Positions 1 to 5,404 are shown, counted from the first letter of the stretch. The stretch: 5,923 nt of DNA from an uncultured Cytophagaceae bacterium (GCA_903960725.1 CAJCBY010000349.1:1-5923), one strand, 5' to 3'. Notes: generated from the sequence alone by a model not told the origin. A program made the numbers and translations.

Positions 1-123
1 GGCATCCATTAAGGCGCGGCGAATTTCCTTCACCGTTGCAGCAACGTTAATATCCGTAATTCTACCGTTCCCCTTCAGGGTACGCATAGCAGTGGTCAAC
101 TTCGAACTTAAATTCTCAAACAT
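1..123 (-). CDS. ffh: Signal recognition particle protein Ffh, N-terminal fragment
   Basis: This is the first 41 codons of the signal recognition particle GTPase, which binds 4.5S RNA and delivers nascent membrane and secreted proteins to the receptor FtsY. The visible part begins MFENLSSKL and continues with TAMRTLKGNGRITD and VKEIRRALMDA, the pattern of the N-terminal helical (N) domain of Ffh, including the conserved G-x-G-R-I/L-T turn and the R-x-A-L-x-D/E-A helix. The GTPase G domain and the methionine-rich M domain lie beyond the left edge, so completeness cannot be judged. The ATG at 121-123 fits the normal family start and has no Shine-Dalgarno sequence. The gene is transcribed away from icd. 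The identification rests on sequence recognition of a short fragment, but the match to the family start is close. Confidence 0.9.
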   Translation of the reverse strand, partial: MFENLSSKLTTAMRTLKGNGRITDINVAATVKEIRRALMDA

Positions 124-143
124 AGTATCTAAAAAAAGGACTG

Positions 144-177
144 CAATTTACGCTTTTTCGGACAAATTTTAATCAAA
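144..177 (-). promoter_or_regulatory. Candidate ffh promoter (Bacteroidota type)
   Basis: Reading the minus strand, TAAATTG at 144-150 resembles the Bacteroidota -7 element TAnnTTTG with one T missing. It is followed by CAGTCC, the same bases that follow the much better -7 box of rpsF. A TTTG at 174-177 could be the -33 element, but the 23-base spacing is long. Transcription would begin near 138-140, giving a leader of only about 15 bases before the ffh ATG. The position is plausible and the match imperfect. Confidence 0.35.
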
Positions 178-275
178 TAAATGGAGCGAACTTTCTCGAC
201 CCCTTTTACTCAAAAAAATATCCGACATTTTGACAAAAATACCCCAAAATAATGGAGGAAAAAAGATTTAGTCTT

Positions 276-283
276 TACCTTTG
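276..283 (+). promoter_or_regulatory. icd promoter -7 element
   Basis: TACCTTTG fits the Bacteroidota -7 consensus TAnnTTTG exactly and is followed by CAGGATT. Transcription should start around 288-291, leaving a leader of about 35 bases before the ATG at 324. No TTG or TTTG is found at the expected -33 position (about 252-257), so only half the promoter is visible. The box lies downstream of an in-frame ATG at 252, which shows that 252 is not the translation start. Confidence 0.65.
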
Positions 284-323
284 CAGGATTAACATAACCT
301 ATCAAAATTTTGATATAACAAAA

Positions 324-1553
324 ATGGAAAAAATTAAAGTTGCCAACCCTGTCGTTGAATTAGACGGCGACGAAATGACTCGAATTATCTGGAAATTCAT
401 CAAGGATAAATTAATCTTGCCTTATTTAGATTTAGATATTAAATACTATGATTTGGGCGTAGAATACCGCGATGAGACGAATGACCAAGTAACGATCGAA
501 GCAGCGGAGGCAATCAAAAAATACGGCGTAGGTATCAAATGTGCTACCATCACTCCAGATGAGGCTCGTGTAACAGAATTCGATTTGAAGCAAATGTGGA
601 AATCACCTAACGGAACCATCCGTAACATCCTAGATGGTACAGTTTTCCGTGAGCCTATCGTTTGCGCTAACGTTCCTCGTTTAGTTCCTAACTGGACAGC
701 TCCAATCATGATTGGTCGTCACGCTTTTGGTGATCAATATAGAGCAACCGATTTCGTAACCAAAGGAAAAGGCAAATTAACCGTTACATTCCAACCAGAA
801 GATGGGGGTGCAGCTCAAACTTTCGAAGTATACAACTTCAAAGGCGATGGCGTTGCGATGACCATGTACAACACAGACGAATCAATCAAAGGTTTCGCAC
901 ACTCTTGCTTCAACATGGCATTGAGCAAAGGCTGGCCTTTATACTTATCTACGAAGAACACGATCTTGAAAAAATACGATGGTCGTTTCAAAGACATCTT
1001 CGAAGAGATCTTCCAAGCAGATTACAAGGCACAATTCGACGCTAAAGGCATCGTTTATGAGCACCGTTTAATCGATGACATGGTTGCATCTGCATTGAAG
1101 TGGAATGGTAACTTCGTTTGGGCTTGTAAAAACTACGACGGAGACGTTCAATCAGATACCGTTGCGCAAGGTTTCGGTTCATTAGGTTTAATGACGTCTG
1201 TTTTAATTACTCCAGACGGAAAAGTAATGGAAGCGGAAGCGGCTCACGGAACAGTGACTCGTCACTACCGCGATCACCAAGCTGGAAAGCCTACTTCTAC
1301 GAATCCAATCGCGTCTATCTTCGCTTGGACACGTGGTTTAGAGTTCCGTGGTAAATTAGATAACAATGCGGCCTTGATTAATTTCTGCCAAACATTGGAA
1401 AAAGTATGTGTTGCGACAGTAGAGTCTGGTAAGATGACCAAAGACTTAGCGGTTTGTATCCACGGTAACAAAGTTACTCACGGAGAGCACTACTTATATA
1501 CAGAAGAGTTTTTAGAGGCGTTAGATACGAATTTGAAGGCAGCGCTGGCGTAA
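324..1553 (+). CDS. icd: NADP-dependent isocitrate dehydrogenase, eukaryote-like type
   Basis: This enzyme oxidises and decarboxylates isocitrate to 2-oxoglutarate in the cytoplasm, reducing NADP+, in the TCA cycle. The 409-residue protein aligns almost without gaps to the eukaryotic IDH1/IDH2 type rather than to E. coli Icd. Visible sites are [10 protein letters not shown] near residue 14, the substrate segment KSPNGTIRN with Arg100, Arg109, [14 protein letters not shown] with Arg132 and Tyr139, [15 protein letters not shown] with Lys211, and metal-binding Asp251, Asp274 and Asp278 in RLIDD and [18 protein letters not shown] with Arg313-His314 is the segment that recognises the 2'-phosphate of NADP. 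All catalytic residues are present. An in-frame ATG at 252 would add 24 residues, but a -7 promoter box lies between it and 324, and homologues begin near 324. The gene appears monocistronic, ending in the terminator at 1623-1658. The first hairpin of a repeat array begins directly after the stop codon. Confidence 0.96.
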   Translation: MEKIKVANPVVELDGDEMTRIIWKFIKDKLILPYLDLDIKYYDLGVEYRDETNDQVTIEAAEAIKKYGVGIKCATITPDEARVTEFDLKQMWKSPNGTIRNILDGTVFREPIVCANVPRLVPNWTAPIMIGRHAFGDQYRATDFVTKGKGKLTVTFQPEDGGAAQTFEVYNFKGDGVAMTMYNTDESIKGFAHSCFNMALSKGWPLYLSTKNTILKKYDGRFKDIFEEIFQADYKAQFDAKGIVYEHRLIDDMVASALKWNGNFVWACKNYDGDVQSDTVAQGFGSLGLMTSVLITPDGKVMEAEAAHGTVTRHYRDHQAGKPTSTNPIASIFAWTRGLEFRGKLDNNAALINFCQTLEKVCVATVESGKMTKDLAVCIHGNKVTHGEHYLYTEEFLEALDTNLKAALA

Positions 1554-1616
1554 GTCGCCGCAGGCGGCTTAGTCAAAAAGTCGTCTCTGCGAGACTTAGT
1601 CGACTTCGTCTTAGTC
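1554..1616 (+). repeat. Left mini-hairpin array with TTAGTC linkers (three units)
   Basis: Starting at the first base after the icd stop, three short hairpins are each followed by TTAGTC. Unit L1 is GTCGCC-gca-GGCGGC (1554-1568, one T-G wobble) with its linker at 1569-1574. The stem can extend over the TAA stop codon, because TAA pairs with the TTA of the linker. After an 8-base insert, AAAAAGTC (1575-1582), unit L2 is GTCTC-tgc-GAGAC (1583-1595) with linker 1596-1601. Unit L3 is GAC-ttc-GTC (1602-1610) with linker 1611-1616. TTAGTC is the reverse complement of the GACTAA linker at 1673-1784, so this array is inverted relative to that one, with the icd terminator between them. The 14-mer at 1569-1582 recurs at 1611-1624 with one mismatch, so the icd terminator hairpin occupies the same relative place as L2. 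The function is unknown. Confidence 0.85.
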
Positions 1617-1622
1617 AAAGAG

Positions 1623-1658
1623 TCCGGAGGGGAAGAAATTCCTCTTCGGATTTTTTTT
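1623..1658 (+). terminator. Rho-independent terminator of icd
   Basis: TCCGGAGGGGAA (1623-1634) and TTCCTCTTCGGA (1639-1650) form a 12-bp stem with two G-U pairs around a GAAA tetraloop. Eight Ts follow at 1651-1658. This is a strong intrinsic terminator for transcription arriving from icd. In the opposite direction the stem is followed by GGACTCTTTGAC rather than a T-run, so it is unlikely to work both ways. It lies between the two hairpin arrays. Confidence 0.9.
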
Positions 1659-1672
1659 GTGCTGACATTTTC

Positions 1673-1784
1673 GACCAAATCGCGTAGCGATGACTAAGCC
1701 GAAGGCGACTAAGGCGCAACGCGCCGACTAAACGACCCAGTCGTGACTAAATCGCGCAGCGATGACTAAGCCGAAGGCGACTAT
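1673..1784 (+). repeat. Right mini-hairpin array with GACTAA linkers (six units)
   Basis: Six perfect mini-hairpins are joined end to end by a six-base linker, with no unassigned bases. The lead linker is GACCAA (1673-1678). R1 is ATCGC-gta-GCGAT (1679-1691), R2 GCC-gaa-GGC (1698-1706), R3 GGCGC-aac-GCGCC (1713-1725), R4 ACGAC-cca-GTCGT (1732-1744), R5 ATCGC-gca-GCGAT (1751-1763) and R6 GCC-gaa-GGC (1770-1778). GACTAA follows each of R1 to R5, and GACTAT follows R6. Unit lengths are 19, 15, 19, 19, 19 and 15 bases. R5-R6 repeats R1-R2 except for one loop base. R1 to R4 have different stems, yet all 18 stem pairs are Watson-Crick. Four of the six loops are C(GNA)G. The linkers place stop codons in several frames, so the array is not coding. 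It ends just before the rplI terminator. The structure is plain in the sequence, but its origin and role are unknown. Confidence 0.9.
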
Positions 1785-1791
1785 AAAGCGC

Positions 1792-1823
1792 AAAAAAAAT
1801 CGCGCCGATTGCTCAGCGCGATT
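1792..1823 (-). terminator. Rho-independent terminator of the rpsF-rpsR-rplI operon
   Basis: On the minus strand AATCGCGC (1823-1816) pairs with GCGCGATT (1805-1798) around a 10-base loop, and a run of eight Ts occupies 1799-1792. It begins about 25 bases after the rplI stop, the usual place for an operon terminator. The plus-strand reading has only ATTCCTTCTT after the stem, so it is mainly one-directional. Confidence 0.88.
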
Positions 1824-1848
1824 CCTTCTTATCGTTTTGTTTCAAATA

Positions 1849-2292
1849 CTATTCTGAAACCACAGAGAAAGCAATCTTGTGCTTTACTTCTTTGTGTAAG
1901 TCAAGCGTAGCAGCGTAATCGCCGATTGTCTTCACTTCTGTATCGAATGAAATCTTCTTGCGATCGATATCGAAACCTTTTTCTTTCAACATTTCTGAGA
2001 TTTGAAGGCTAGTCACACGACCAAAGATTTTTCCGCTATCACCTGTCTTTGCAGGAATAGTTAATGCCATTTCACCGATAGCTGCAGCTAAATCGAATGC
2101 ATCTTGACGAACTTTCTCTACTTTGTGAGCAGCTTGCTTGATGTTTTCCGCTACAACCTTGCGGTTAGACGGAGTCGCCATGATAGCGAAACCTTGTGGA
2201 ATTAAGTAATTACGACCGTAACCAGCTTTCACTGCAACGATATCGTTCTTATAGCCTAATCCAGCAATATCTGTTTTTAATATAATTTCCAT
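1849..2292 (-). CDS. rplI: 50S ribosomal protein bL9
   Basis: This is the large-subunit protein L9, which binds 23S rRNA near the L1 stalk with its N-terminal domain and reaches out from the ribosome with its C-terminal domain. At 147 residues it matches the usual length (149 in E. coli). The family signature is visible as GLGYKNDIVAVKAGYGRNYLIPQG at residues 11-34 (short segments GLG, VKAGYGRN, YLIP), followed by a charged linking helix at about residues 43-73. The C-terminal domain contains GKIFGRVTS and ISEMLKEKGFDIDRKKI. It is the last gene of the S6-S18-L9 operon, 36 bases after the rpsR stop, and is followed by an intrinsic terminator. No Shine-Dalgarno sequence precedes the ATG at 2290-2292, which is common in Bacteroidota. 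Confidence 0.97.
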   Translation of the reverse strand: MEIILKTDIAGLGYKNDIVAVKAGYGRNYLIPQGFAIMATPSNRKVVAENIKQAAHKVEKVRQDAFDLAAAIGEMALTIPAKTGDSGKIFGRVTSLQISEMLKEKGFDIDRKKISFDTEVKTIGDYAATLDLHKEVKHKIAFSVVSE

Positions 2293-2328
2293 CTTATGTT
2301 TACAATCAAATGTTTATTGGATAAGGAT

Positions 2329-2580
2329 CTATTTTAAACCGTCAGCCACGTAAGGCATTAATGCCAAATGACGAGCACGCTTGATAGCTTGTGCCACACG
2401 ACGTTGGAATTTCAAAGAAGTTCCTGTGATACGACGAGGTAAAATTTTACCTTGCTCATTCACTAACTTCAATAAATAATCAGGGTTTTTGAAATCGATG
2501 TATTGAATACCAGATTTCTTGAAACGGCAATACTTCTTACGGTTTCCGTTCTTATCTACAGGTTCGTTAACTAGTGTCAT
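2329..2580 (-). CDS. rpsR: 30S ribosomal protein bS18
   Basis: This small-subunit protein pairs with S6 on the platform of the 30S subunit and contacts 16S rRNA. The 83-residue product shows the family core: KKYCRFKKSGIQYIDFKNPDYL, then GKILPRRITGTSLKFQR and VAQAIKRARHLALMPYV (segments YCRFKK, ILPRR, TGTS, KRARHLALMPY). It has a single cysteine, at the usual position. It sits one base after the rpsF stop codon (TAA-T-ATG on the minus strand), so translation of the two genes is probably coupled, which fits the fact that S6 and S18 form a heterodimer. The stop codon is TAG. Confidence 0.97.
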   Translation of the reverse strand: MTLVNEPVDKNGNRKKYCRFKKSGIQYIDFKNPDYLLKLVNEQGKILPRRITGTSLKFQRRVAQAIKRARHLALMPYVADGLK

Positions 2581-2581
2581 A

Positions 2582-2944
2582 TTATGCTTCCGTTTTTTCT
2601 GGTTTTCTACCTACTAATCCTTTTCTCTTTTTTTCGTTGTACGCTAAAGCGTGCTTGTCTACCGCTAGGGTTAAGAAACGAATAACGCGCTCATCACGCT
2701 TGTATTCTAATTCTAATTTAGCGACTAAGGTAGGAGCTGCTGCGAATTCGAAAATTTGGTAATAACCGGTGTGCTTGTTCTGAATCGGGTAAGCTAACTT
2801 ACGTAAGCCCCAAGCGTCTTCATGAACGATTTGCGCGCCGTTTTCTACCAACAGATTCTTGAATTTCTCAACAGTGTCCTTTGTCTGTTGTTCAGACAAA
2901 ACGGGAGTTAAAATGAACACCGTCTCATAGTTTTTTAATTCCAT
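2582..2944 (-). CDS. rpsF: 30S ribosomal protein bS6
   Basis: This small-subunit protein binds 16S rRNA together with S18. From the ATG at 2942-2944 the product has 120 residues and begins [18 protein letters not shown], as S6 proteins do. The conserved segments [10 protein letters not shown] and GYYQIFEF and the final strand [14 protein letters not shown] are present, followed by a basic tail ([18 protein letters not shown]), with no poly-glutamate extension. The reading frame stays open back to an ATG at 3013, but the operon's -7 promoter box (2985-2992) lies inside that extension and the extra 23 residues do not resemble S6, so the shorter start is chosen. The gene is first in the operon with rpsR and rplI. 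The leader is only about 35 A/T-rich bases. Confidence 0.97.
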   Translation of the reverse strand: MELKNYETVFILTPVLSEQQTKDTVEKFKNLLVENGAQIVHEDAWGLRKLAYPIQNKHTGYYQIFEFAAAPTLVAKLELEYKRDERVIRFLTLAVDKHALAYNEKKRKGLVGRKPEKTEA

Positions 2945-2984
2945 AAAAAAATTGTTGTTTAAAAACTGGTAAAAATTTGGACTG

Positions 2985-3015
2985 CAAAGGTACGAATAAT
3001 CCTTCACAATCAAAA
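2985..3015 (-). promoter_or_regulatory. Promoter of rpsF-rpsR-rplI
   Basis: On the minus strand TTTTG at 3015-3011 (-33 element) is followed after 18 bases by TACCTTTG at 2992-2985 (-7 element), then CAGTCC. This is the best match in the window to the Bacteroidota housekeeping promoter TTTG/TAnnTTTG, with near-standard spacing. Transcription should start near 2978-2980, giving a leader of about 35 bases. It lies in the gap after the stop of the upstream coiled-coil gene, so the ribosomal operon can be transcribed independently of that gene. Confidence 0.8.
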
Positions 3016-3037
3016 CGTTAACAACAAAATTTTAGAA

Positions 3038-4012
3038 TTAGCGCACCTCGAAGGTACCCAAGCCAATGAGATATCCTTCCGAATAAAGCTCGATTTCGTG
3101 CTTGCCCGCTTTGAAACCATTGGGTCTGGAGTGGATGAATTCCACCGACTGGTGATTGTTTTCGTAAAAAATACGCTGGCGACTGGTGAAGGTCAGCTCC
3201 CTTCCTTTAAAATCAAATGTTCCAGACCCTAAATTATAATCTGAAATGGTGGTTCCTGTAGGTTCGATAATGCGCAAGAAGACCGTTTTAATCTCCTTAT
3301 TAGCTAGGGTGTTTTCTTGTAAATGGAACATCACCCGGATTTTATCGACTTTGCGCGCTTTCTGATTGTTTACTGAGGACTCTTTACCACGGGATGATAT
3401 GGCGTACACATTTACTCCTTCAGCACGCAAGGCAGCGGCAGCACTTACTTTTTCTGATAATTCCTTGTTACGGACCTCTAGTACACGTGATCTTTCACTT
3501 AATTCTCTTTCTTTCAGGCCAAAAGTCTTGCTAGAATCCTCTAGCGCCTTTTGTATGTTAACTAAACCTACTTTTAAGATTTGAGCTTCGCGGCTGAGGG
3601 AATCGTTACGTAGAATTAAAACGACATTTTCCTTCTTTAACTTTTTGATCTCCGCGTCCTTTTGACCTAATAGTTGCAAGTAATAATTTAGTTTCTTTTG
3701 GAATTCAGCGGGATCGATATCACTGAGGTGCTTTTGATCACCTAAAATTTGAGCTTTTGCTGATTCGAGTTCGCTTACTTTGCCGCCTAATTTTTTGATT
3801 TGCACTAAACGCAAATTCAATTGTTCCGCTACAGAGTCTAATTTGACTTGTGCATTTTCAACAAATTCTTCCTTCGACTGAGGAAGGAATCGATTAACTA
3901 AACCTAATTTATCCAGGAGGATCCAACTGGCTAACATAAAAACCAAAACAGTCAATAACGTCACGAGACGTTTTAACTTACTTTCGTTTTCCCTTGAATG
4001 ATTGGATTCCAT
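3038..4012 (-). CDS. Membrane-anchored coiled-coil protein of unknown function
   Basis: I do not recognise a named family for this 324-residue protein. Residues 1-15 are polar and basic (cytoplasmic side) and 16-33 form one hydrophobic membrane segment (LVTLLTVLVFMLASWILL). The latter has no obvious signal peptidase site, so a single-pass anchor with the bulk outside the cytoplasm is inferred. Residues about 47-190 are rich in Lys, Glu, Leu and Gln with heptad-like spacing, for example LKKENVVLILRNDSLSRE, and are probably coiled coil. Residues about 200-324 look like a compact beta-rich domain (VDKIRVMFHL, VFLRIIEP, HEIELYSEGYLIGLGTFEVR). That layout suggests an envelope scaffold or spacer protein, but nothing shows its activity. 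It lies upstream of the rpsF operon on the same strand. No clear terminator separates them, so some readthrough is possible. The ATG at 4010-4012 suits the membrane topology. Confidence 0.8.
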   Translation of the reverse strand: MESNHSRENESKLKRLVTLLTVLVFMLASWILLDKLGLVNRFLPQSKEEFVENAQVKLDSVAEQLNLRLVQIKKLGGKVSELESAKAQILGDQKHLSDIDPAEFQKKLNYYLQLLGQKDAEIKKLKKENVVLILRNDSLSREAQILKVGLVNIQKALEDSSKTFGLKERELSERSRVLEVRNKELSEKVSAAAALRAEGVNVYAISSRGKESSVNNQKARKVDKIRVMFHLQENTLANKEIKTVFLRIIEPTGTTISDYNLGSGTFDFKGRELTFTSRQRIFYENNHQSVEFIHSRPNGFKAGKHEIELYSEGYLIGLGTFEVR

Positions 4013-4046
4013 TTAATCTGCTTTATTTGATCTTTTACTCCTGAAT

Positions 4047-4054
4047 CAAAAATA
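4047..4054 (-). promoter_or_regulatory. Candidate -7 element for the coiled-coil protein gene
   Basis: On the minus strand TATTTTTG fits TAnnTTTG. The nearest upstream TTTG (4088-4085) is 30 bases away, too far for a normal -33 element, and the area is very A/T-rich, so the match may be chance. If used, transcription would start around 4040, leaving a leader of about 28 bases. Confidence 0.4.
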
Positions 4055-4110
4055 ATAAATTAATTTTAATATTATTTTTTCGTCCAAACAAAATTTACCC
4101 TATCCGCCCT

Positions 4111-4788
4111 ATGGCCATCGCAGAACAAATTTCCTTGATTAACAAGCAATTAAACGACAGTGCAGCTCGACTTATTGTGGTTACTAAGACGAGAGGCATC
4201 GAAGAATTGCAGGAAACCTATGCGGCAGGGGCCATTGAGTTTGGTGAGAACCGTGTGCAGGAGATGGTGGAAAAGCAGGCGGTGTTGCCTAAGGACATAC
4301 TTTGGCATCAAATAGGACACCTACAAACGAACAAAGTAAAATACATCGCCCCGTTTGTGCACCTCATTCATTCGGTCGATTCGTTGAGTTTATTAAAGGA
4401 AATAAATAAACAAGGGGCGAAAAACAACCGGGTTATCCATTGCTTGCTGCAAATTTTCATTGCGACGGAGGAAAGTAAGTTTGGATTAGATTTCGCAGAG
4501 GCGGAAACTTTGCTCGCGGATCCAGCTTTTGCCGAAATGCAACACATCCGCATTGTTGGATTAATGGGAATGGCCAGTTTCACGGAGAATGAAACCCAAA
4601 TTCGCACCGAGTTTCGGAGTCTCGCGGATTTTTTCCAACAGCTCAAAAACAACAAAACCGGTGTTTCGACCGGTCTTGTAGAATGGACTGAATTGTCCAT
4701 GGGTATGTCTGGTGATTATTTAATCGCTGCAGATCTTGGAGCTACGTTAGTACGTGTGGGTTCAGCGATTTATGGTCCTCGTCACTAA
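4111..4788 (+). CDS. yggS: YggS/PLPBP-family pyridoxal 5'-phosphate homeostasis protein
   Basis: Proteins of this family bind pyridoxal 5'-phosphate on a conserved lysine without a known catalytic reaction and keep free PLP and linked amino acid pools in balance. The 225 residues (234 in E. coli YggS) form the single alanine-racemase-like barrel of the family. Visible motifs are LIVVTKTR with the PLP lysine at Lys26, FGENRVQE at 44-51, WHQIGHLQTNK at 65-75, the HSVDS segment near 87-91, ESKFGL near 120, GLMGMA near 150, and the phosphate-binding end LSMGMSGDY at 195-203 with VRVGSAIYGPR at 214-224. It is divergent from the coiled-coil gene, and its last four bases overlap the end of convergent greA. 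No Shine-Dalgarno sequence and no convincing TAnnTTTG box were seen upstream. The family assignment is secure; the precise role is known only from family members. Confidence 0.95.
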   Translation: MAIAEQISLINKQLNDSAARLIVVTKTRGIEELQETYAAGAIEFGENRVQEMVEKQAVLPKDILWHQIGHLQTNKVKYIAPFVHLIHSVDSLSLLKEINKQGAKNNRVIHCLLQIFIATEESKFGLDFAEAETLLADPAFAEMQHIRIVGLMGMASFTENETQIRTEFRSLADFFQQLKNNKTGVSTGLVEWTELSMGMSGDYLIAADLGATLVRVGSAIYGPRH

Positions 4789-5258
4789 CGGGTTAAGGAC
4801 ATAATTTCAAATTCTAACTTTCCAGCAGGAGCCGTGATTTCCGCTAAATCCCCTACTTTCTTGCCTAATAATCCTTTACCGAATGGAGATGAAACCGAGA
4901 TTTTTCCTGCTTTCAAATCTGCCTCTTCCTCTGAAACAATCGTATAAGTTACCGCCATTCCACTTTTCGTATTCTTAATCTGAACAATCGAATAAATAGA
5001 AACGACAGATAAATCAATCGTAGATTCGTCCAAAACTCGTGCCACAGAAATAATTTCCTCCATTTTAGAAATCTTCAATTCCAATAAGCCTTGCGCATCT
5101 TTCGCCGCATCGTACTCCGCATTCTCACTCAAATCCCCTTTATCACGCGCCTCTGCAATTTGCTTAGCCATGTCCGAACGACCTGTGATCTTTAGGTAAT
5201 GTAATTCAGCTTTAATTTTATCTAATGCCTCCGCAGTGTAATATTGAAACTTTGCCAT
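4785..5258 (-). CDS. greA: Transcription elongation factor GreA
   Basis: GreA enters the secondary channel of RNA polymerase and stimulates cleavage of the backtracked RNA 3' end, rescuing stalled complexes. The 157 residues match the usual length (158 in E. coli). The N-terminal coiled-coil hairpin carries the tip motif GDLSENAEYDAAKDAQ, with acidic Asp42 and Glu45 at the positions (Asp41/Glu44 in E. coli) that hold the catalytic Mg2+. The C-terminal FKBP-like domain ends with SPFGKGLLGKKVGD and GKLEFEIMSL. The ATG at 5256-5258 gives the normal start MAKFQYYTAEALDKIKAEL. The TAG stop at 4785-4787 overlaps the TAA stop of yggS on the other strand, and no intrinsic terminator is visible after either gene. 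A long leader of about 140 bases contains a terminator-like hairpin, suggesting regulation by premature termination. Confidence 0.96.
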   Translation of the reverse strand: MAKFQYYTAEALDKIKAELHYLKITGRSDMAKQIAEARDKGDLSENAEYDAAKDAQGLLELKISKMEEIISVARVLDESTIDLSVVSIYSIVQIKNTKSGMAVTYTIVSEEEADLKAGKISVSSPFGKGLLGKKVGDLAEITAPAGKLEFEIMSLTR

Positions 5259-5287
5259 ACTCTTTTTAGGGTTTTACCTCAGTGCTT

Positions 5288-5320
5288 AAAAACAAAATAG
5301 AACGGCCTCCGACCGTTCTA
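5288..5320 (-). terminator. Terminator-like hairpin in the greA leader (candidate attenuator)
   Basis: On the minus strand TAGAACGG (5320-5313) and CCGTTCTA (5305-5298) form a perfect 8-bp stem around a 7-base loop. The sequence ATTTTGTTTTT follows, with the T-rich run at 5297-5288. This has the form of an intrinsic terminator pointing toward greA, ending 29 bases before its ATG. The upstream neighbour fmt runs the other way, so there is no gene for it to terminate. With the promoter at 5405-5438, stopping here would make an RNA of about 110 bases. The plus strand has no T-run after the stem. The structure is seen directly; attenuation is inference. Confidence 0.7.
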
Positions 5321-5337
5321 CCTAATTTATTTGTAGT

Positions 5338-5367
5338 TTTGTTTCGGATTCGCAACTATAGTTTTTG
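5338..5367 (+). promoter_or_regulatory. Weak candidate fmt promoter
   Basis: TTTG at 5338-5341 and TAGTTTTTG at 5359-5367 (the -7 consensus with one extra T) are 17 bases apart. A second exact TAnnTTTG match, TAGTTTTG at 5334-5341, overlaps the first element but has no -33 partner. Either would place the fmt start 75 to 110 bases upstream of the ATG and send transcription through the greA promoter on the other strand. The region is T-rich, so chance matches are likely. Confidence 0.25.
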
Positions 5368-5404
5368 TTTTTCTAACAGCACGTATTGGTTGTTTTGTAG
5401 AGAA

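Noticed and set aside
1490..1678. A 62-residue minus-strand reading frame over the left array and terminator
   Set aside because: It runs antisense through the end of icd, the hairpins and the terminator, and has no recognisable protein features or promoter.
1673..1784. CRISPR array
   Set aside because: The repeated part is only six bases, spacing is 9-13 bases, and every spacer is a palindrome. CRISPR repeats are 20-50 bases with unique spacers of similar length, and no cas genes are nearby.
1673..1784. REP/BIME element or integron attC site
   Set aside because: REPs have a conserved 20-40 base stem, but here the stems vary and the linker is constant. No attC core sites or integrase gene are seen. 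A mechanistic relation to REP transposases remains only a speculation.
2723..2729. GACTAAG inside rpsF as another copy of the array linker
   Set aside because: It lies in coding sequence with no flanking mini-hairpins; a six-base match is expected by chance. The same applies to TTTAGTC near 268.
2945..2984. S6:S18-binding autoregulatory RNA in the rpsF leader
   Set aside because: The predicted leader is only about 35 bases of A/T-rich sequence and contains no hairpin with the expected bulge.
3366..3584. Antisense reading frame of 72 residues within the coiled-coil protein gene
   Set aside because: It is a shadow of the real gene with low-complexity Ser/Leu composition and no start signals. 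The other short frames opposite icd, rpsF and yggS were rejected for the same reason.
4660..4676. Inverted ACCGG/CCGGT motif as a regulatory hairpin in yggS
   Set aside because: It is a short palindromic pair within coding sequence, has no T-run and is plausible by chance.
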